22,529 bases of DNA from JANNWF01 sp052390415 (GTDB lineage: Bacteria > Pseudomonadota > Gammaproteobacteria > Xanthomonadales > Xanthomonadaceae). Within the stretch, counting starts at the first letter, position 1. Every line of letters begins with the position of its first letter. Of this stretch, positions 13,768 to 22,529 are shown one piece after another. The stretch covers positions 1-22,529 of the forward strand of contig JBQTGY010000070.1 of NCBI GenBank assembly GCA_052390415.1, in the 5' to 3' direction. The notes below the pieces were generated by a model, which ran no database searches, was not told the origin of the DNA, and was given only the letters and a program-made list of their open reading frames with translations. A program made the position numbers and the translations under genes.

Positions 13768-16091
13768 GCGCGGTCGCAACTCCCACTGACCACGTCAACA
13801 TCGAAATCGACGGTGTAGCGACGACCGCCGCCAAGGGATCGATGATCATTCATGCGGCGGATCGCATGGGTGTGTCGATCCCGCGATTCTGCTATCACGA
13901 CAAGCTGAGCATCGCGGCCAATTGCCGCATGTGTCTGGTCGACGTCGAGAAGGCGCCGAAGCCGATGCCGGCGTGTGCGACACCGGTCATGGAAGGCATG
14001 AAGGTGTACACGCAGTCCAAGCGTGCGCTGGATTCGCAGCGCAATGTGATGGAGTTCCTGCTGATCAACCATCCCTTGGATTGTCCGATCTGCGATCAGG
14101 GTGGCGAGTGCGAATTGCAAGACGTCGCGATGGGTTATGGCCAGTCAGTCAGCCGCTTTGTCGAGCGCAAGCGAGTGGTTGCAGATGAGGACATGGGTCC
14201 GCTGATCGCCACCGACATGACCCGCTGCATTCATTGCACGCGTTGCGTGCGGTTCGTGGCCGAAATTGCGGGCACCTACGAGTTGGGTGGCATGAGCCGC
14301 GGTGAGAATCTGTCGATCGGCACCTATATCGGCAAGAACGTCAGCAGTGAACTGTCGGGCAACATCATCGATGTCTGTCCGGTGGGCGCGCTGACCAACA
14401 AACCTTTCCGCTTCCGTGCCCGGGCCTGGGAGCTGACTGCACGACCCAGCATTGGTTATCACGACGCGCTCGGTTCGCATCTTTTCTTGCATCTGCGCCG
14501 CGGCGAAGTACTGCGCAGCGTGCCGCGTGACTGCGAAGCGATCAACGAAAGCTGGCTGTCTGATCGGGATCGCTATAGTCACGCCGGCTTGCAGGCGTCT
14601 GATCGAGTGACGGTGCCAATGCTGCGCGATGGTGGTGTTTGGCGCGAAGTCAGTTGGGAAGTCGCGTTGGCGCGTACGGCGGAGCTGCTGCGAGAAGCGC
14701 GTGCGGAGCAACTCGGCATCCTGGCGAATCCGGCAACCTCCAATGAGGAAGGTGCCTTGCTGTCGCGATTGGCGCAGGGTTTGGGCTGCCGGAATCTTGA
14801 TCATCGCATTCACGAATTGGATTTCGCGGACGCTCCCGTCGCGCAACCGTTCGAAGCGAATCTCGCTGAAGTGGAAGCGGCTGACGTCATCCTCCTGTTG
14901 GGTTGCAACCCGCGCTTGGAAGCGCCGATTCTGGGCCACCGTGTGCGCAAGGCCAGCAAGCGCGGGGCGAAAATCGCCACCATCAATCCGGTCGCCTTCG
15001 ATCTGCATTTCGAGTTGGCACACAGCCTCGTGGTGACGCCAACGGCGATGCTCGACAGCATGCTCGGCGTGCTGCACGAGTTAGCCGATGGCAACGATTC
15101 TTCACCTCCGGCGGGAATGGCAGCGGCGTTGGCATCAGCGAGCAGTAACGAAGCGATCAAAGCGTTGGTCGAAACGCTGCGCAGCGCCAAGCGGCTCGTT
15201 GTAGTGCTTGGCGAATCTGCACAGAGTCATGGCAACGCGTCCTGGTTGCGAGCGCTGGCGCGACAGCTGAGCGCGCAATTGGGCGGCAAACTCAATTTGC
15301 TTCCGCAAGGTGCGAATGCGGTTGGACTGGCGAGCCACGGAGTGCTGCCCAGTGGCCTGGCAGTCGATGCCCAGCTTCAAGGGGCGTGTTCGACCTTTGT
15401 GCTGTACGGCATTGAGCCCGATGTGGATTTCGCCAACGGCGGCGTTGCTCAGCGCGCTTTGGCCCAGGCGTCTTCCGTGGTCGCGTTCGCGGCGTTTGCG
15501 CCAGAGTCACTTAAAGCGGTAGCGGAAGTGATCTTGCCCATCGGCTTGATACCCGAGATCGATGCGACGCTGACCAATGTGCACGGTGACGCTCAGACTG
15601 TTGCCGCCGCGGCCAAGTTGCCAGGGGCGTCTCGTCCAGGTTGGCGGGTATTGCGCGCACTGGGCGAACAGATGGGTCTCGGCGGGTTTTCATTTCCTGA
15701 CTTGCAGGCTCTGCGTGCTTCGCTATCGGCCAACGCGGTGAGCAGCGGAAGCGGACTGTCGATCCGAGTTGAAGCGCCTGCAGGCCTGCAGCGCGTGGCG
15801 ACAACTGCAATTTATGCCAGCGATGCCGTCGTTCGCCGTGCTGCGCCCTTGCAGGCGCACGTTCTGAAGCAGCCGGTCAGCGTGACCTTGCATGCCGATG
15901 ACGCGACCCGACTTGGCCTGAGCCAAGGAGTTATGGTGCGGGTTGACGATGGTGCCGGTGTGGCCGTTTTGCCAGTCGTGATCGGTGAGCAGGTCGCTCG
16001 CGGTGCGGCGTGGGTCGAGCGCGGTCACGTGGCCAGTGGTCCGCTTGCGCCTGCCGGTTCCGGCTTGCGCTTAGAAGCAGTGAAGGCTTAG
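13764..16091 (+). CDS. nuoG: NADH-quinone oxidoreductase subunit G
   Basis: Large electron-wiring subunit (75 kDa homologue), 775 residues. The N-terminal ferredoxin domain holds [2Fe-2S] N1b on C43, C54, C57 and C71. Next is N5 with the unusual His ligand: H103, C107, C110 and C116 in HPLDCPICDQGGEC. N4 uses C155, C158, C161 and C205. The extra N7 cluster of E. coli and Thermus is absent, because the segment at about 220-260 has only one Cys. The remainder is a molybdopterin-oxidoreductase-like domain without redox role (GILANPATSNEEG, LLLGCNPRLEAP), ending in a small beta-barrel domain. It overlaps nuoF by 4 bases; nuoH starts 6 bases after its stop. Confidence 0.98.
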   Translation: MSAVATPTDHVNIEIDGVATTAAKGSMIIHAADRMGVSIPRFCYHDKLSIAANCRMCLVDVEKAPKPMPACATPVMEGMKVYTQSKRALDSQRNVMEFLLINHPLDCPICDQGGECELQDVAMGYGQSVSRFVERKRVVADEDMGPLIATDMTRCIHCTRCVRFVAEIAGTYELGGMSRGENLSIGTYIGKNVSSELSGNIIDVCPVGALTNKPFRFRARAWELTARPSIGYHDALGSHLFLHLRRGEVLRSVPRDCEAINESWLSDRDRYSHAGLQASDRVTVPMLRDGGVWREVSWEVALARTAELLREARAEQLGILANPATSNEEGALLSRLAQGLGCRNLDHRIHELDFADAPVAQPFEANLAEVEAADVILLLGCNPRLEAPILGHRVRKASKRGAKIATINPVAFDLHFELAHSLVVTPTAMLDSMLGVLHELADGNDSSPPAGMAAALASASSNEAIKALVETLRSAKRLVVVLGESAQSHGNASWLRALARQLSAQLGGKLNLLPQGANAVGLASHGVLPSGLAVDAQLQGACSTFVLYGIEPDVDFANGGVAQRALAQASSVVAFAAFAPESLKAVAEVILPIGLIPEIDATLTNVHGDAQTVAAAAKLPGASRPGWRVLRALGEQMGLGGFSFPDLQALRASLSANAVSSGSGLSIRVEAPAGLQRVATTAIYASDAVVRRAAPLQAHVLKQPVSVTLHADDATRLGLSQGVMVRVDDGAGVAVLPVVIGEQVARGAAWVERGHVASGPLAPAGSGLRLEAVKA

Positions 16092-16097
16092 TCCGTT

Positions 16098-17114
16098 ATG
16101 GAGACTTTGCTGCTACTGGTTTGGACCCTCGCAAAGATTCTGGCGGTGACGATTCCGCTGATTCTCGGCGTCGCTTTCTACACCTTGTGGGAACGCAAGG
16201 TGATCGGCTGGATGCACGTAAGGCACGGACCGATGCATATCGGCGCCGGCCTGCTGCAGCCATTCGCTGACGTCTTCAAGATGTTGTTCAAGGAATTACT
16301 GGTTCCGACCAATGCCAGCCCGTTCTTGTATCGTTTGGCACCTGTGCTCACCTTGGCGCCCGCGTTCGCCGCTTGGGCGGTGGTACCGTTCGCCGACACG
16401 CTGGTGCTGTCCAATGCCAATGCGGGGCTGCTTTACCTGTTGGCCATGACCTCGATGGGTGTCTATGGCATTTTGTTGGCTGGCTGGGCGTCCAATTCAA
16501 AATATGCGTTTCTCGGTGCAATGCGCTCAGCAGCGCAGGTCGTCAGCTACGAGATCGCGATGGGCTTTGCTTTGGTGGGTGTGCTGGTTGCAGCGGGCAG
16601 CCTCAATCTGAGCGAGATCGTGCAGGCACAGGCTGGCAATGCCGGTCCGTTTGAGTGGTTTTGGCTGCCCTTGCTGCCCCTGTTCGTGATTTATTTCATT
16701 TCCGGTGTGGCCGAAACCAACCGCGCGCCATTTGATGTGGCTGAAGGCGAGTCGGAAATCGTCGCTGGATTCCACGTCGAGTATTCGGGCGCTGCGTTCG
16801 CGCTGTTCTTCCTGGCCGAATACGCCAACATGATTCTGGTCAGCTTTCTGACGCCGCTGTTTTTCCTCGGCGGCTGGTTGAGCCCATTCCAAGGCTTGGG
16901 TCTTGGGTTCCTGAGTGAGCCGGGGATCTGGTGGCTGCTGATCAAGGCCTTCGCCTTCGCCTTCTTGTTCCTGTGGTTCCGCGCGACGTTTCCGCGCTAT
17001 CGCTATGACCAGATCATGCGCCTGGGCTGGAAGGTATTCATTCCCATCACCATTGTCTGGATTCTGGTTGCGGCGTGGTTCGTACATGCCGGCTGGTTCG
17101 AGATCGGCGTCTGA
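16098..17114 (+). CDS. nuoH: NADH-quinone oxidoreductase subunit H
   Basis: Membrane subunit (ND1 homologue) that links the quinone channel to the proton-pumping arm. The 338 residues have about eight hydrophobic helices. The first cytoplasmic loop has the conserved ERKVIGWMHVRHGP (32-45) near the quinone entry site. The acidic loop AETNRAPFDVAEGESE (205-220) is the family hallmark and part of the coupling path. It is the first of the membrane genes H-N and is separated from nuoI by 18 bases. Confidence 0.98.
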   Translation: METLLLLVWTLAKILAVTIPLILGVAFYTLWERKVIGWMHVRHGPMHIGAGLLQPFADVFKMLFKELLVPTNASPFLYRLAPVLTLAPAFAAWAVVPFADTLVLSNANAGLLYLLAMTSMGVYGILLAGWASNSKYAFLGAMRSAAQVVSYEIAMGFALVGVLVAAGSLNLSEIVQAQAGNAGPFEWFWLPLLPLFVIYFISGVAETNRAPFDVAEGESEIVAGFHVEYSGAAFALFFLAEYANMILVSFLTPLFFLGGWLSPFQGLGLGFLSEPGIWWLLIKAFAFAFLFLWFRATFPRYRYDQIMRLGWKVFIPITIVWILVAAWFVHAGWFEIGV

Positions 17115-17132
17115 TACCTTGAGATTGCATCT

Positions 17133-17621
17133 ATGAATCGCGCGCTTTCCTATCTCAAGAGCTTGTTCCTGCTGGAGTTGTTGGCCGGCATGGCGGTGAC
17201 GTGGCGCTATTTCTGGGCGCCGAAATACACCATGCGTTATCCGATGGAACACATCCCGCAGTCGCATCGTTTTCGTGGACTGCACGCGTTGCGGCGTTAT
17301 CCGAACGGCGAAGAACGTTGCATCGCCTGCAAGCTCTGCGAAGCAGTCTGCCCAGCTTTGGCCATCACCATTGACTCGGAGCCACGTGAAGATGGCAGCC
17401 GGCGCACCACCCGCTACGACATCGATCTGTTCAAGTGCATCTATTGCGGCTTCTGCGAAGAAAGCTGCCCAGTTGACTCCATTGTCGAAACGCATATTCA
17501 CGAATACCACTTCGAAAAGCGCGGCGAGAACATCGTCAACAAACTGCAGTTGCTGGCGATCGGCGATCGGTTCGAGGCTGAAATCGCCGAGCGTCGCACG
17601 CTCGACTCCACCTATCGTTGA
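17133..17621 (+). CDS. nuoI: NADH-quinone oxidoreductase subunit I
   Basis: Peripheral-arm ferredoxin-like subunit (TYKY homologue), 162 residues, bearing [4Fe-4S] clusters N6a and N6b between NuoG and NuoB. The ligand motifs are C63-x2-C66-x2-C69-x3-C73 (CIACKLCEAVCP) and C102-x2-C105-x2-C108-x3-C112 (CIYCGFCEESCP). By the usual crossing pattern each cluster takes three ligands from one motif and one from the other. An N-terminal amphipathic part (SYLKSLFLLELLAGM) lies along the membrane. It sits between nuoH and nuoJ in the standard order. Confidence 0.98.
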   Translation: MNRALSYLKSLFLLELLAGMAVTWRYFWAPKYTMRYPMEHIPQSHRFRGLHALRRYPNGEERCIACKLCEAVCPALAITIDSEPREDGSRRTTRYDIDLFKCIYCGFCEESCPVDSIVETHIHEYHFEKRGENIVNKLQLLAIGDRFEAEIAERRTLDSTYR

Positions 17622-17639
17622 CGCGCTGACGGCCCCTCG

Positions 17640-18254
17640 ATGACCTTTTCATTGTTCGCTTTCTACTTCCTTGCAGCGGTCACCGCCGGCTCCGCGCTGG
17701 CGGTCATCAGCGTGCGCAATTCCGTGCATGCGGCGCTGTTTTTGGTCCTGACATTCTTTTCCAGCGCCTGTGTGTGGTTGCTGGCTGAAGCCGAATTTCT
17801 CGCCATCGCACTGGTGCTCGTTTACGTCGGCGCCGTCATGGTGCTGTTTCTGTTCGTGGTGATGATGCTCGACATCAAGCCCGAGCCCATGCGCGAAGGC
17901 TTCGCCCGCTATTTGCCTGTAGGCATCCTGGTCGCTGTGGTGATGGTGCTGGAAATGCTGACCTTGATCGGCTTGCAACGCTTCCAACAGGACTTCCCCA
18001 AGGATGATCCCGCGGCCTTGGCGGGCATGAGCAATACCGAGTGGTTGGGCAATGCCATGTTCACCCAGTACCTGCTGCCATTCGAGATTGCGGCAGCCAT
18101 CCTCACTGTGGCGATCATCGCGGCGATCATGATTACCTTGCGCCAGCGAGTAGGCACCAAGCATCAGGACGCTGCTCGGCAGGTTCAGGTTCGACGTGAG
18201 GATCGGGTGCGTTTGATCAGTATGCCCGCGGAAAAACCGGAGGCCCGCAAATGA
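17640..18254 (+). CDS. nuoJ: NADH-quinone oxidoreductase subunit J
   Basis: Membrane subunit (ND6 homologue), 204 residues with five predicted helices, near residues 2-22, 27-49, 53-77, 91-112 and 139-165. The helix ALVLVYVGAVMVLFLFVVMMLDI is the conserved TM3 with the GAVMVLF pi-bulge segment used in coupling. A soluble loop at about 115-140 and a basic C-terminal tail (VQVRREDRVR) follow. The stop overlaps the nuoK start as ATGA, so the two are probably translated in a coupled manner. Confidence 0.97.
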   Translation: MTFSLFAFYFLAAVTAGSALAVISVRNSVHAALFLVLTFFSSACVWLLAEAEFLAIALVLVYVGAVMVLFLFVVMMLDIKPEPMREGFARYLPVGILVAVVMVLEMLTLIGLQRFQQDFPKDDPAALAGMSNTEWLGNAMFTQYLLPFEIAAAILTVAIIAAIMITLRQRVGTKHQDAARQVQVRREDRVRLISMPAEKPEARK

Positions 18255-18556
18255 TAGGTCTGGGCCACTACCTTGCACTGGCGGCAGTGTTGTTCGCGAT
18301 CGCGGTCGCCGGCATTTTCATCAACCGCAAGAACGTCATCGTGTTGCTGATGGCGATCGAGTTGATGCTGCTGGCCGTCAATCTCAACTTCATCGCTTTC
18401 TCGCGCTACCTGGGCGACGTGCACGGACAGGTCTTCGTGTTTTTCATCCTGACTGTGGCGGCGGCCGAAGCCGCGATCGGCTTGGCCATCCTCGTAAGCT
18501 TGTTCCGCAATCGGGCGACCATCAATGTCGCTGAACTCGACAGCCTGAGCGGATAA
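18251..18556 (+). CDS. nuoK: NADH-quinone oxidoreductase subunit K
   Basis: Small membrane subunit (ND4L homologue), 101 residues with three helices. The membrane-buried glutamates needed for proton transfer are E37 (in LLMAIELMLLAVN) and E73 (in VAAAEAAIGLAIL), corresponding to E. coli E36 and E72. The start overlaps nuoJ by 4 bases and nuoL starts 5 bases past the stop. Confidence 0.98.
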   Translation: MIGLGHYLALAAVLFAIAVAGIFINRKNVIVLLMAIELMLLAVNLNFIAFSRYLGDVHGQVFVFFILTVAAAEAAIGLAILVSLFRNRATINVAELDSLSG

Positions 18557-18561
18557 CGGCC

Positions 18562-20631
18562 GTGATCGATCAGACCACTCTTCTCATCATTGCCTTGGCA
18601 CCGCTGCTCGGTGCCGTGCTTGCTGGCTTCTTTGGCCGCCAAATTGGCCGCGCCGGCGCGCACTGGGTAACGATTCTTGGTGTCGCAATTTCCTGCGCTT
18701 TGTCGTGTCGCGTCCTGTATGCGTTGGTCGTGGAAAGCGCGCCGATCTACAACGCCAACGTCTACACATGGTTTCAAATAGCCGGTTACTCGGCGCATGT
18801 CGGATTTTTGATCGACAATCTCACCGCCATGATGATGGTCGTGGTGACCTTCGTTTCGCTGTTGGTGCATGTCTACACCATCGGCTACATGAAGGAAGAT
18901 CCGGGCTACCAGCGATTTTTTTCCTACATTTCGCTATTCACCTTTTCGATGTTGATGTTGGTGATGAGCAACAACTTCCTGCAGCTGTTTTTCGGCTGGG
19001 AGGCGGTGGGGCTGGTGTCCTATCTGTTGATCGGATTCTGGTTCAAAAGACCGACGGCGATTTTCGCCAACCTCAAGGCATTTCTTGTCAATCGCGTCGG
19101 TGACTTTGGATTTCTGCTTGGCATCGCGGCCGTTCTGTACTGGATCGGCTCACTCGACTACGCCACCGTATTTGCGGCCGCGCCAGCGATCGCGAACTTG
19201 AGCTTCTCGCCTTGGGGCGATGTGGTCTGGGCCGTTCCGACGTTCATCTGCATCTGTCTGTTCATTGGTGCGATGGGCAAGTCGGCGCAGGTGCCGCTGC
19301 ATGTCTGGCTGCCGGATTCGATGGAAGGGCCGACGCCGATCTCTGCGTTGATCCACGCTGCCACCATGGTTACGGCGGGCATTTTCATGGTGGCGCGCAT
19401 GTCGCCTTTGTTTGAGCTGTCAGAAACCGCACTTTCGTTCGTGTTGTTCATCGGCGCCACCACGGCGTTCTTCACCGGCCTGATCGGCATCGTTCAAAAC
19501 GATATCAAGCGCGTCGTGGCGTATTCGACGCTGTCGCAGCTCGGTTATATGACGGTGGCCTTGGGTGTGTCGGCGTATTCAGGTGCCGTGTATCACTTGA
19601 TGACGCATGCCTTCTTCAAAGCGCTACTTTTCTTGGCCGCAGGCAGCGTCATCATCGGCATGCATCACGAGCAAGACATGCGCAAGATGGGTGGTCTGCG
19701 CAAGTACATGCCGATCACCTATTGGACCAGTTTGATTGGCACCTTGGCCTTGGTAGGCACGCCATTCTTCTCCGGCTACTACTCCAAGGACAGCATCATT
19801 CTGGCCGCGGAAGCCGCCGCCGCGAACGGTGGGTGGGTGCAGCAGTACGCGATGTGGGCCGTGTTGCTGGGCGTGTTCGTCACCAGCTTCTACAGCTTCC
19901 GCCTGTTGTTCCTTACCTTCCACGGCGAGGAGCGCTTCCGGCATTTAGGCGACTCCCATGATCATCACGCTGATGATCATCATGCAGATGCTCACGACGA
20001 TCATGGTCACCACGATGAACATGCGCATGAGCCGCACGAATCTCCGTGGGTGGTTACCTTGCCGCTGATGCTGTTGGCAATTCCATCCATCGCGATTGGC
20101 TTTTTCACCGTGGGACCGATGCTGTTTGGCGACTTCTTCGCCAACGCAATTACGGTCAACCCAAACCACGACACATTGGCTGAAGTCGCCAAAACGGTCT
20201 GGCACGGCGAGCACGGTTGGATGAATGCGGCGGTGGGATTCGGCTTGCACTTCTGGGCATCGCCGGTGTTCTGGCTCGCGTTCGCCGGATTTGCGCTGGC
20301 GGCGTACCTGTATTTGATGAATCCCGCGATGGCGGCCACGCTCAAACAGCGACTCGCCATTCCGCATCGCATTCTGGAGGCCAAGTATGGTGTGGATGAG
20401 CTGTTTCAGGCGCTGTTCGCGCGCGGCAGTCTCAACATCGGACGTGCGTTCTGGCGCGGCGGCGATGGCGCGGTAATCGATGGAGTGTTGGTCGATGGCT
20501 CGGCGACGTTTGTTGATCGCCTGGCCGCCGTGGCACGGCAACTGCAGTCCGGCATGCTTTATCACTACGCCTTCGCGATGATCCTGGGGCTGATTGCTCT
20601 GCTGGGCACGCTCATTTATGCGATGCGCTGA
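18562..20631 (+). CDS. nuoL: NADH-quinone oxidoreductase subunit L
   Basis: Distal Mrp-antiporter-like pump subunit (ND5 homologue), 689 residues, with a GTG start 5 bases after nuoK. The proton-channel residues are present: E147 in FFGWEAVGLVSYLLIGFW (E144 in E. coli), K240 in GAMGKSAQVPLHVWLPD, and the family motif MEGPTPISALIHAATMVTAG (254-273). The C-terminal region should form the long lateral helix along the membrane arm. An unusual stretch at about residues 466-492 has 12 histidines mixed with Asp and Glu, in the loop after YSFRLLFLTFHGEERF. It is soluble and could bind metal ions, but complex I needs no such site. Nothing suggests the gene is damaged. Confidence 0.98.
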   Translation: MIDQTTLLIIALAPLLGAVLAGFFGRQIGRAGAHWVTILGVAISCALSCRVLYALVVESAPIYNANVYTWFQIAGYSAHVGFLIDNLTAMMMVVVTFVSLLVHVYTIGYMKEDPGYQRFFSYISLFTFSMLMLVMSNNFLQLFFGWEAVGLVSYLLIGFWFKRPTAIFANLKAFLVNRVGDFGFLLGIAAVLYWIGSLDYATVFAAAPAIANLSFSPWGDVVWAVPTFICICLFIGAMGKSAQVPLHVWLPDSMEGPTPISALIHAATMVTAGIFMVARMSPLFELSETALSFVLFIGATTAFFTGLIGIVQNDIKRVVAYSTLSQLGYMTVALGVSAYSGAVYHLMTHAFFKALLFLAAGSVIIGMHHEQDMRKMGGLRKYMPITYWTSLIGTLALVGTPFFSGYYSKDSIILAAEAAAANGGWVQQYAMWAVLLGVFVTSFYSFRLLFLTFHGEERFRHLGDSHDHHADDHHADAHDDHGHHDEHAHEPHESPWVVTLPLMLLAIPSIAIGFFTVGPMLFGDFFANAITVNPNHDTLAEVAKTVWHGEHGWMNAAVGFGLHFWASPVFWLAFAGFALAAYLYLMNPAMAATLKQRLAIPHRILEAKYGVDELFQALFARGSLNIGRAFWRGGDGAVIDGVLVDGSATFVDRLAAVARQLQSGMLYHYAFAMILGLIALLGTLIYAMR

Positions 20632-20649
20632 CTTTTCGCTGTTAGAAGA

Positions 20650-22185
20650 ATGAGTAACGAGATCGATTTGATGGCGCCCAATACGCCCCTGCTAAGCCTG
20701 TTGATCTGGCTGCCGATGATCGGCGGTGTGGTAGCTCTCGCGATGGGCCGCCATCGTCCAGGGCTGGCGCGTGGCTTTGCCTTGCTGGTGGCGCTGGCCA
20801 CGTTCGCGTTGAGCCTGCCGCTTTACCTCGAATTCGACAGCCTGCGCGCCAGCATGCAGTTTGTCGAAGATCACGCGTGGATCGAGGCGTGGAAAATTCG
20901 CTACGCGCTGGGCGTGGATGGAATATCGGTCGCCCTGATTGTCCTGACCACCTTCACCACGGTGCTGGTGCTCATCGGTGCTTGGACGTCGATTGAGGAT
21001 CGGGTCAATCAATATGTCGCCGCCTTCCTGATTTTGGAAGGCATGATGATCGGTGTGTTCAGCGCGCTGGATGCGATGCTGTTCTACGTGTTCTTCGAGG
21101 GCATGTTGATCCCGATGTTCATCATCATCGGAATCTGGGGCGGCGCACGCCGCGTGTATGCGTCGATCAAGTTTTTCCTGTTCACGTTTCTTGGCTCGGT
21201 TTTCATGCTGGTCGGGCTGGTCTATTTGTACCTGCAATGCGGTAGTTGGCAACTGGCGGATATGGCCGCTTGGAAGCTCAGCGAAGTGGAGCAAATGTGG
21301 CTGTTCTTCGGGTTCCTGATTGCGTTTGCGGTCAAGGTGCCCATGTTTCCGGTGCACACCTGGTTGCCGGATGCACACGTCGAAGCGCCGACCGGTGGCT
21401 CGGTGATACTGGCCGCGATCATGCTGAAGATCGGCGGTTACGGCTTCATCCGCTTCGTATTGCCCATCGTCCCGGATGCTGGCGCTGAATGGGCGTGGCT
21501 GGTGATCGTGATGAGCTTGATCGCGGTGGTCTACATCGGCTTGGTCGCGCTGGTGCAGGAAGACATGAAGAAGCTGATCGCCTATTCATCCATTTCGCAC
21601 ATGGGCTTCGTCACCTTGGGTACCTTCATCGCGTTTGCGTTGGTGCGTGAGGCCGGGCGTGTTGACGCGGCTGAGCTTGGATTGCAAGGCGCGATGGTGC
21701 AGATGATTTCGCATGGATTCATCTCGGGGGCGATGTTCTCCTGCGTCGGCGTGGTCTACGACCGCATGCACAGTCGAATGATCAAGGACTACGGCGGTGT
21801 CGCCAACACCATGCCGTGGTTTGCCGCATTCTTCGTATTCTTTGCAATGGCCAACTCAGGTTTGCCCGGTACCTCCGGATTCGTCGGCGAGTTCATGGTG
21901 ATACTGGCGGCGTTCCAATACGCGCCGATGGTTGCCGCGCTTGCTGCGTTGACCCTGGTCATCGGTGCCGCCTACACCCTGTGGCTGGTCAAGCGCGTGA
22001 TCTTTGGCGAGGTGGCCAACCCGCACGTGGCCGCGTTGAAAGACGTCAATGGCCGCGAAGTGTTTGTGTTGGGTGCGTTTGCCGCCGGCGTGCTTTTCTT
22101 CGGTATCTATCCAAAGCCGCTGACAGATCTGATGGGCGCCTCCATTTCGCATCTCGCGCTGCAGCTCGCAGCCACCAAGCTGTAG
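20650..22185 (+). CDS. nuoM: NADH-quinone oxidoreductase subunit M
   Basis: Antiporter-like pump subunit (ND4 homologue), 511 residues and about 14 helices. Key ionisable residues are E150 in FYVFFEGMLIPMF (E144 in E. coli), K229 in FAVKVPMFPVHTWLPDAHVE, and K260 in AIMLKIGGYGF. The start at 20650 gives MSNEIDLMAPNT; a second in-frame ATG at 20671 is possible and would remove seven residues. The spacing from nuoL is 18 bases, and nuoN begins 17 bases after its stop. Confidence 0.97.
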   Translation: MSNEIDLMAPNTPLLSLLIWLPMIGGVVALAMGRHRPGLARGFALLVALATFALSLPLYLEFDSLRASMQFVEDHAWIEAWKIRYALGVDGISVALIVLTTFTTVLVLIGAWTSIEDRVNQYVAAFLILEGMMIGVFSALDAMLFYVFFEGMLIPMFIIIGIWGGARRVYASIKFFLFTFLGSVFMLVGLVYLYLQCGSWQLADMAAWKLSEVEQMWLFFGFLIAFAVKVPMFPVHTWLPDAHVEAPTGGSVILAAIMLKIGGYGFIRFVLPIVPDAGAEWAWLVIVMSLIAVVYIGLVALVQEDMKKLIAYSSISHMGFVTLGTFIAFALVREAGRVDAAELGLQGAMVQMISHGFISGAMFSCVGVVYDRMHSRMIKDYGGVANTMPWFAAFFVFFAMANSGLPGTSGFVGEFMVILAAFQYAPMVAALAALTLVIGAAYTLWLVKRVIFGEVANPHVAALKDVNGREVFVLGAFAAGVLFFGIYPKPLTDLMGASISHLALQLAATKL

Positions 22186-22202
22186 CCCGGAATTCGTCAA
22201 AG

Positions 22203-22529
22203 ATGAGCAGCATCCCCAACCTTCAGCCCATGGTGCCCGAGCTGTTCTTGCTCGGTGCCACCTTCTCTCTGCTGTTGATCGACCTGTTTGTGTCGCAGGC
22301 GCGGCGTGGTTTGACCCACTTTCTCGCTTTGGTGGTCTTGCTCGTTACCCTCACCTTGACCTTGCGCGGCGGGGACGGCGTGGCGGTCAGTACGTTTGGG
22401 GGCATGTTCCTGAAGGATGCGCCCAGCGACATCCTCAAAGCTTTCATCTTGGTCACCACCGCGGCCACTTTCATCTATGCCAAGCAGTATCTGATTGATC
22501 GCGGCCTGTTCAAGGGCGAGTTCTACGTG
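22203..22529 (+). CDS. nuoN: NADH-quinone oxidoreductase subunit N (5' part, cut by window end)
   Basis: The first 109 codons of the third antiporter-like subunit (ND2 homologue) run to the window end in an open frame. It begins MSSIPNLQPMVPELFLLGAT, like other NuoN proteins that start with a P-E-LFL helix. A hydrophobic segment at 39-53 is followed by a short loop, and the next helix (LKAFILVTTAATFIYAKQYL) is typical. The identification also rests on position, directly after nuoM. The remaining roughly three quarters of the gene is not visible. Confidence 0.93.
   Translation, partial: MSSIPNLQPMVPELFLLGATFSLLLIDLFVSQARRGLTHFLALVVLLVTLTLTLRGGDGVAVSTFGGMFLKDAPSDILKAFILVTTAATFIYAKQYLIDRGLFKGEFYV

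Noticed and set aside
14423..14540. A possible N7 iron-sulfur cluster in NuoG
   Set aside because: This segment has a single cysteine, whereas four are needed; the lack of N7 is normal for many bacteria.
14145..15077. A minus-strand open frame of about 310 codons inside nuoG
   Set aside because: It is entirely antisense to conserved NuoG sequence and is explained by codon bias.
16527..17510. A long open frame of about 327 codons on the minus strand, opposite nuoH and nuoI
   Set aside because: It mirrors the codon structure of GC-rich genes on the other strand, has low-complexity composition rich in Gln, Glu and His, resembles no family, and overlaps two certain genes.

Overview
The window looks like the chromosome of a GC-rich gammaproteobacterium, most likely in the Xanthomonadales/Lysobacterales group. 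The main support is the gene order glmM ... tpiA - secG - tRNA-Leu(GAG) - nuoA-N, which I recall from Xanthomonas and Xylella relatives, together with an AccD C-terminus at the left edge and high GC with xanthomonad-like protein sequences. The placement rests on recalled synteny, not on a search. The sequence begins inside accD and ends inside nuoN, so both edge genes are partial. Nearly every base is coding, and no stretch over 300 bases lacks a gene. I see no insertion sequence, CRISPR array, rRNA or prophage gene.

Left part (1-1488): the AccD tail, then glmM (phosphoglucosamine mutase, cell-wall precursor synthesis).

Middle (about 1490-7234): five accessory genes sit between glmM and tpiA. 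An isopenicillin N synthase-like 2-oxoglutarate/Fe(II) oxygenase (+) converges on a short-chain dehydrogenase (-), with three AGTCCCC-type heptamers between their stops. Divergent from the dehydrogenase is a same-strand set: an exported cupredoxin-like protein, a membrane HAMP-GGDEF-EAL protein whose start overlaps the cupredoxin stop, and a group 1 truncated haemoglobin with a lipoprotein-like signal. The GGDEF motif is degenerate (GADEF) but the RxxD I-site and the EAL catalytic residues are present, which suggests a c-di-GMP phosphodiesterase controlled by an envelope signal. A link between copper or oxygen/NO chemistry in the envelope and c-di-GMP is a hypothesis from context only.

Right part (7303-22529): tpiA (glycolysis), secG (protein export), tRNA-Leu(GAG), then nuoA, B, C, D, E, F, G, H, I, J, K, L, M and the start of N, all on + in the classical order. 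Together they encode the proton-pumping NADH:quinone oxidoreductase (complex I): NuoE/F/G form the NADH-oxidising module, NuoB/C/D/I the quinone-reducing connecting module, and NuoA/H/J/K/L/M/N the membrane arm. Fe-S cysteine motifs are intact in B, E, F, G and I; the optional N7 cluster of NuoG is absent. The less ordinary features are a 15-codon mini-ORF bridging nuoD and nuoE, a hairpin that would cover the nuoF ribosome binding site, a histidine-rich loop in NuoL, an insertion and a charged tail in NuoC, and the tRNA directly upstream of nuoA without an obvious terminator.
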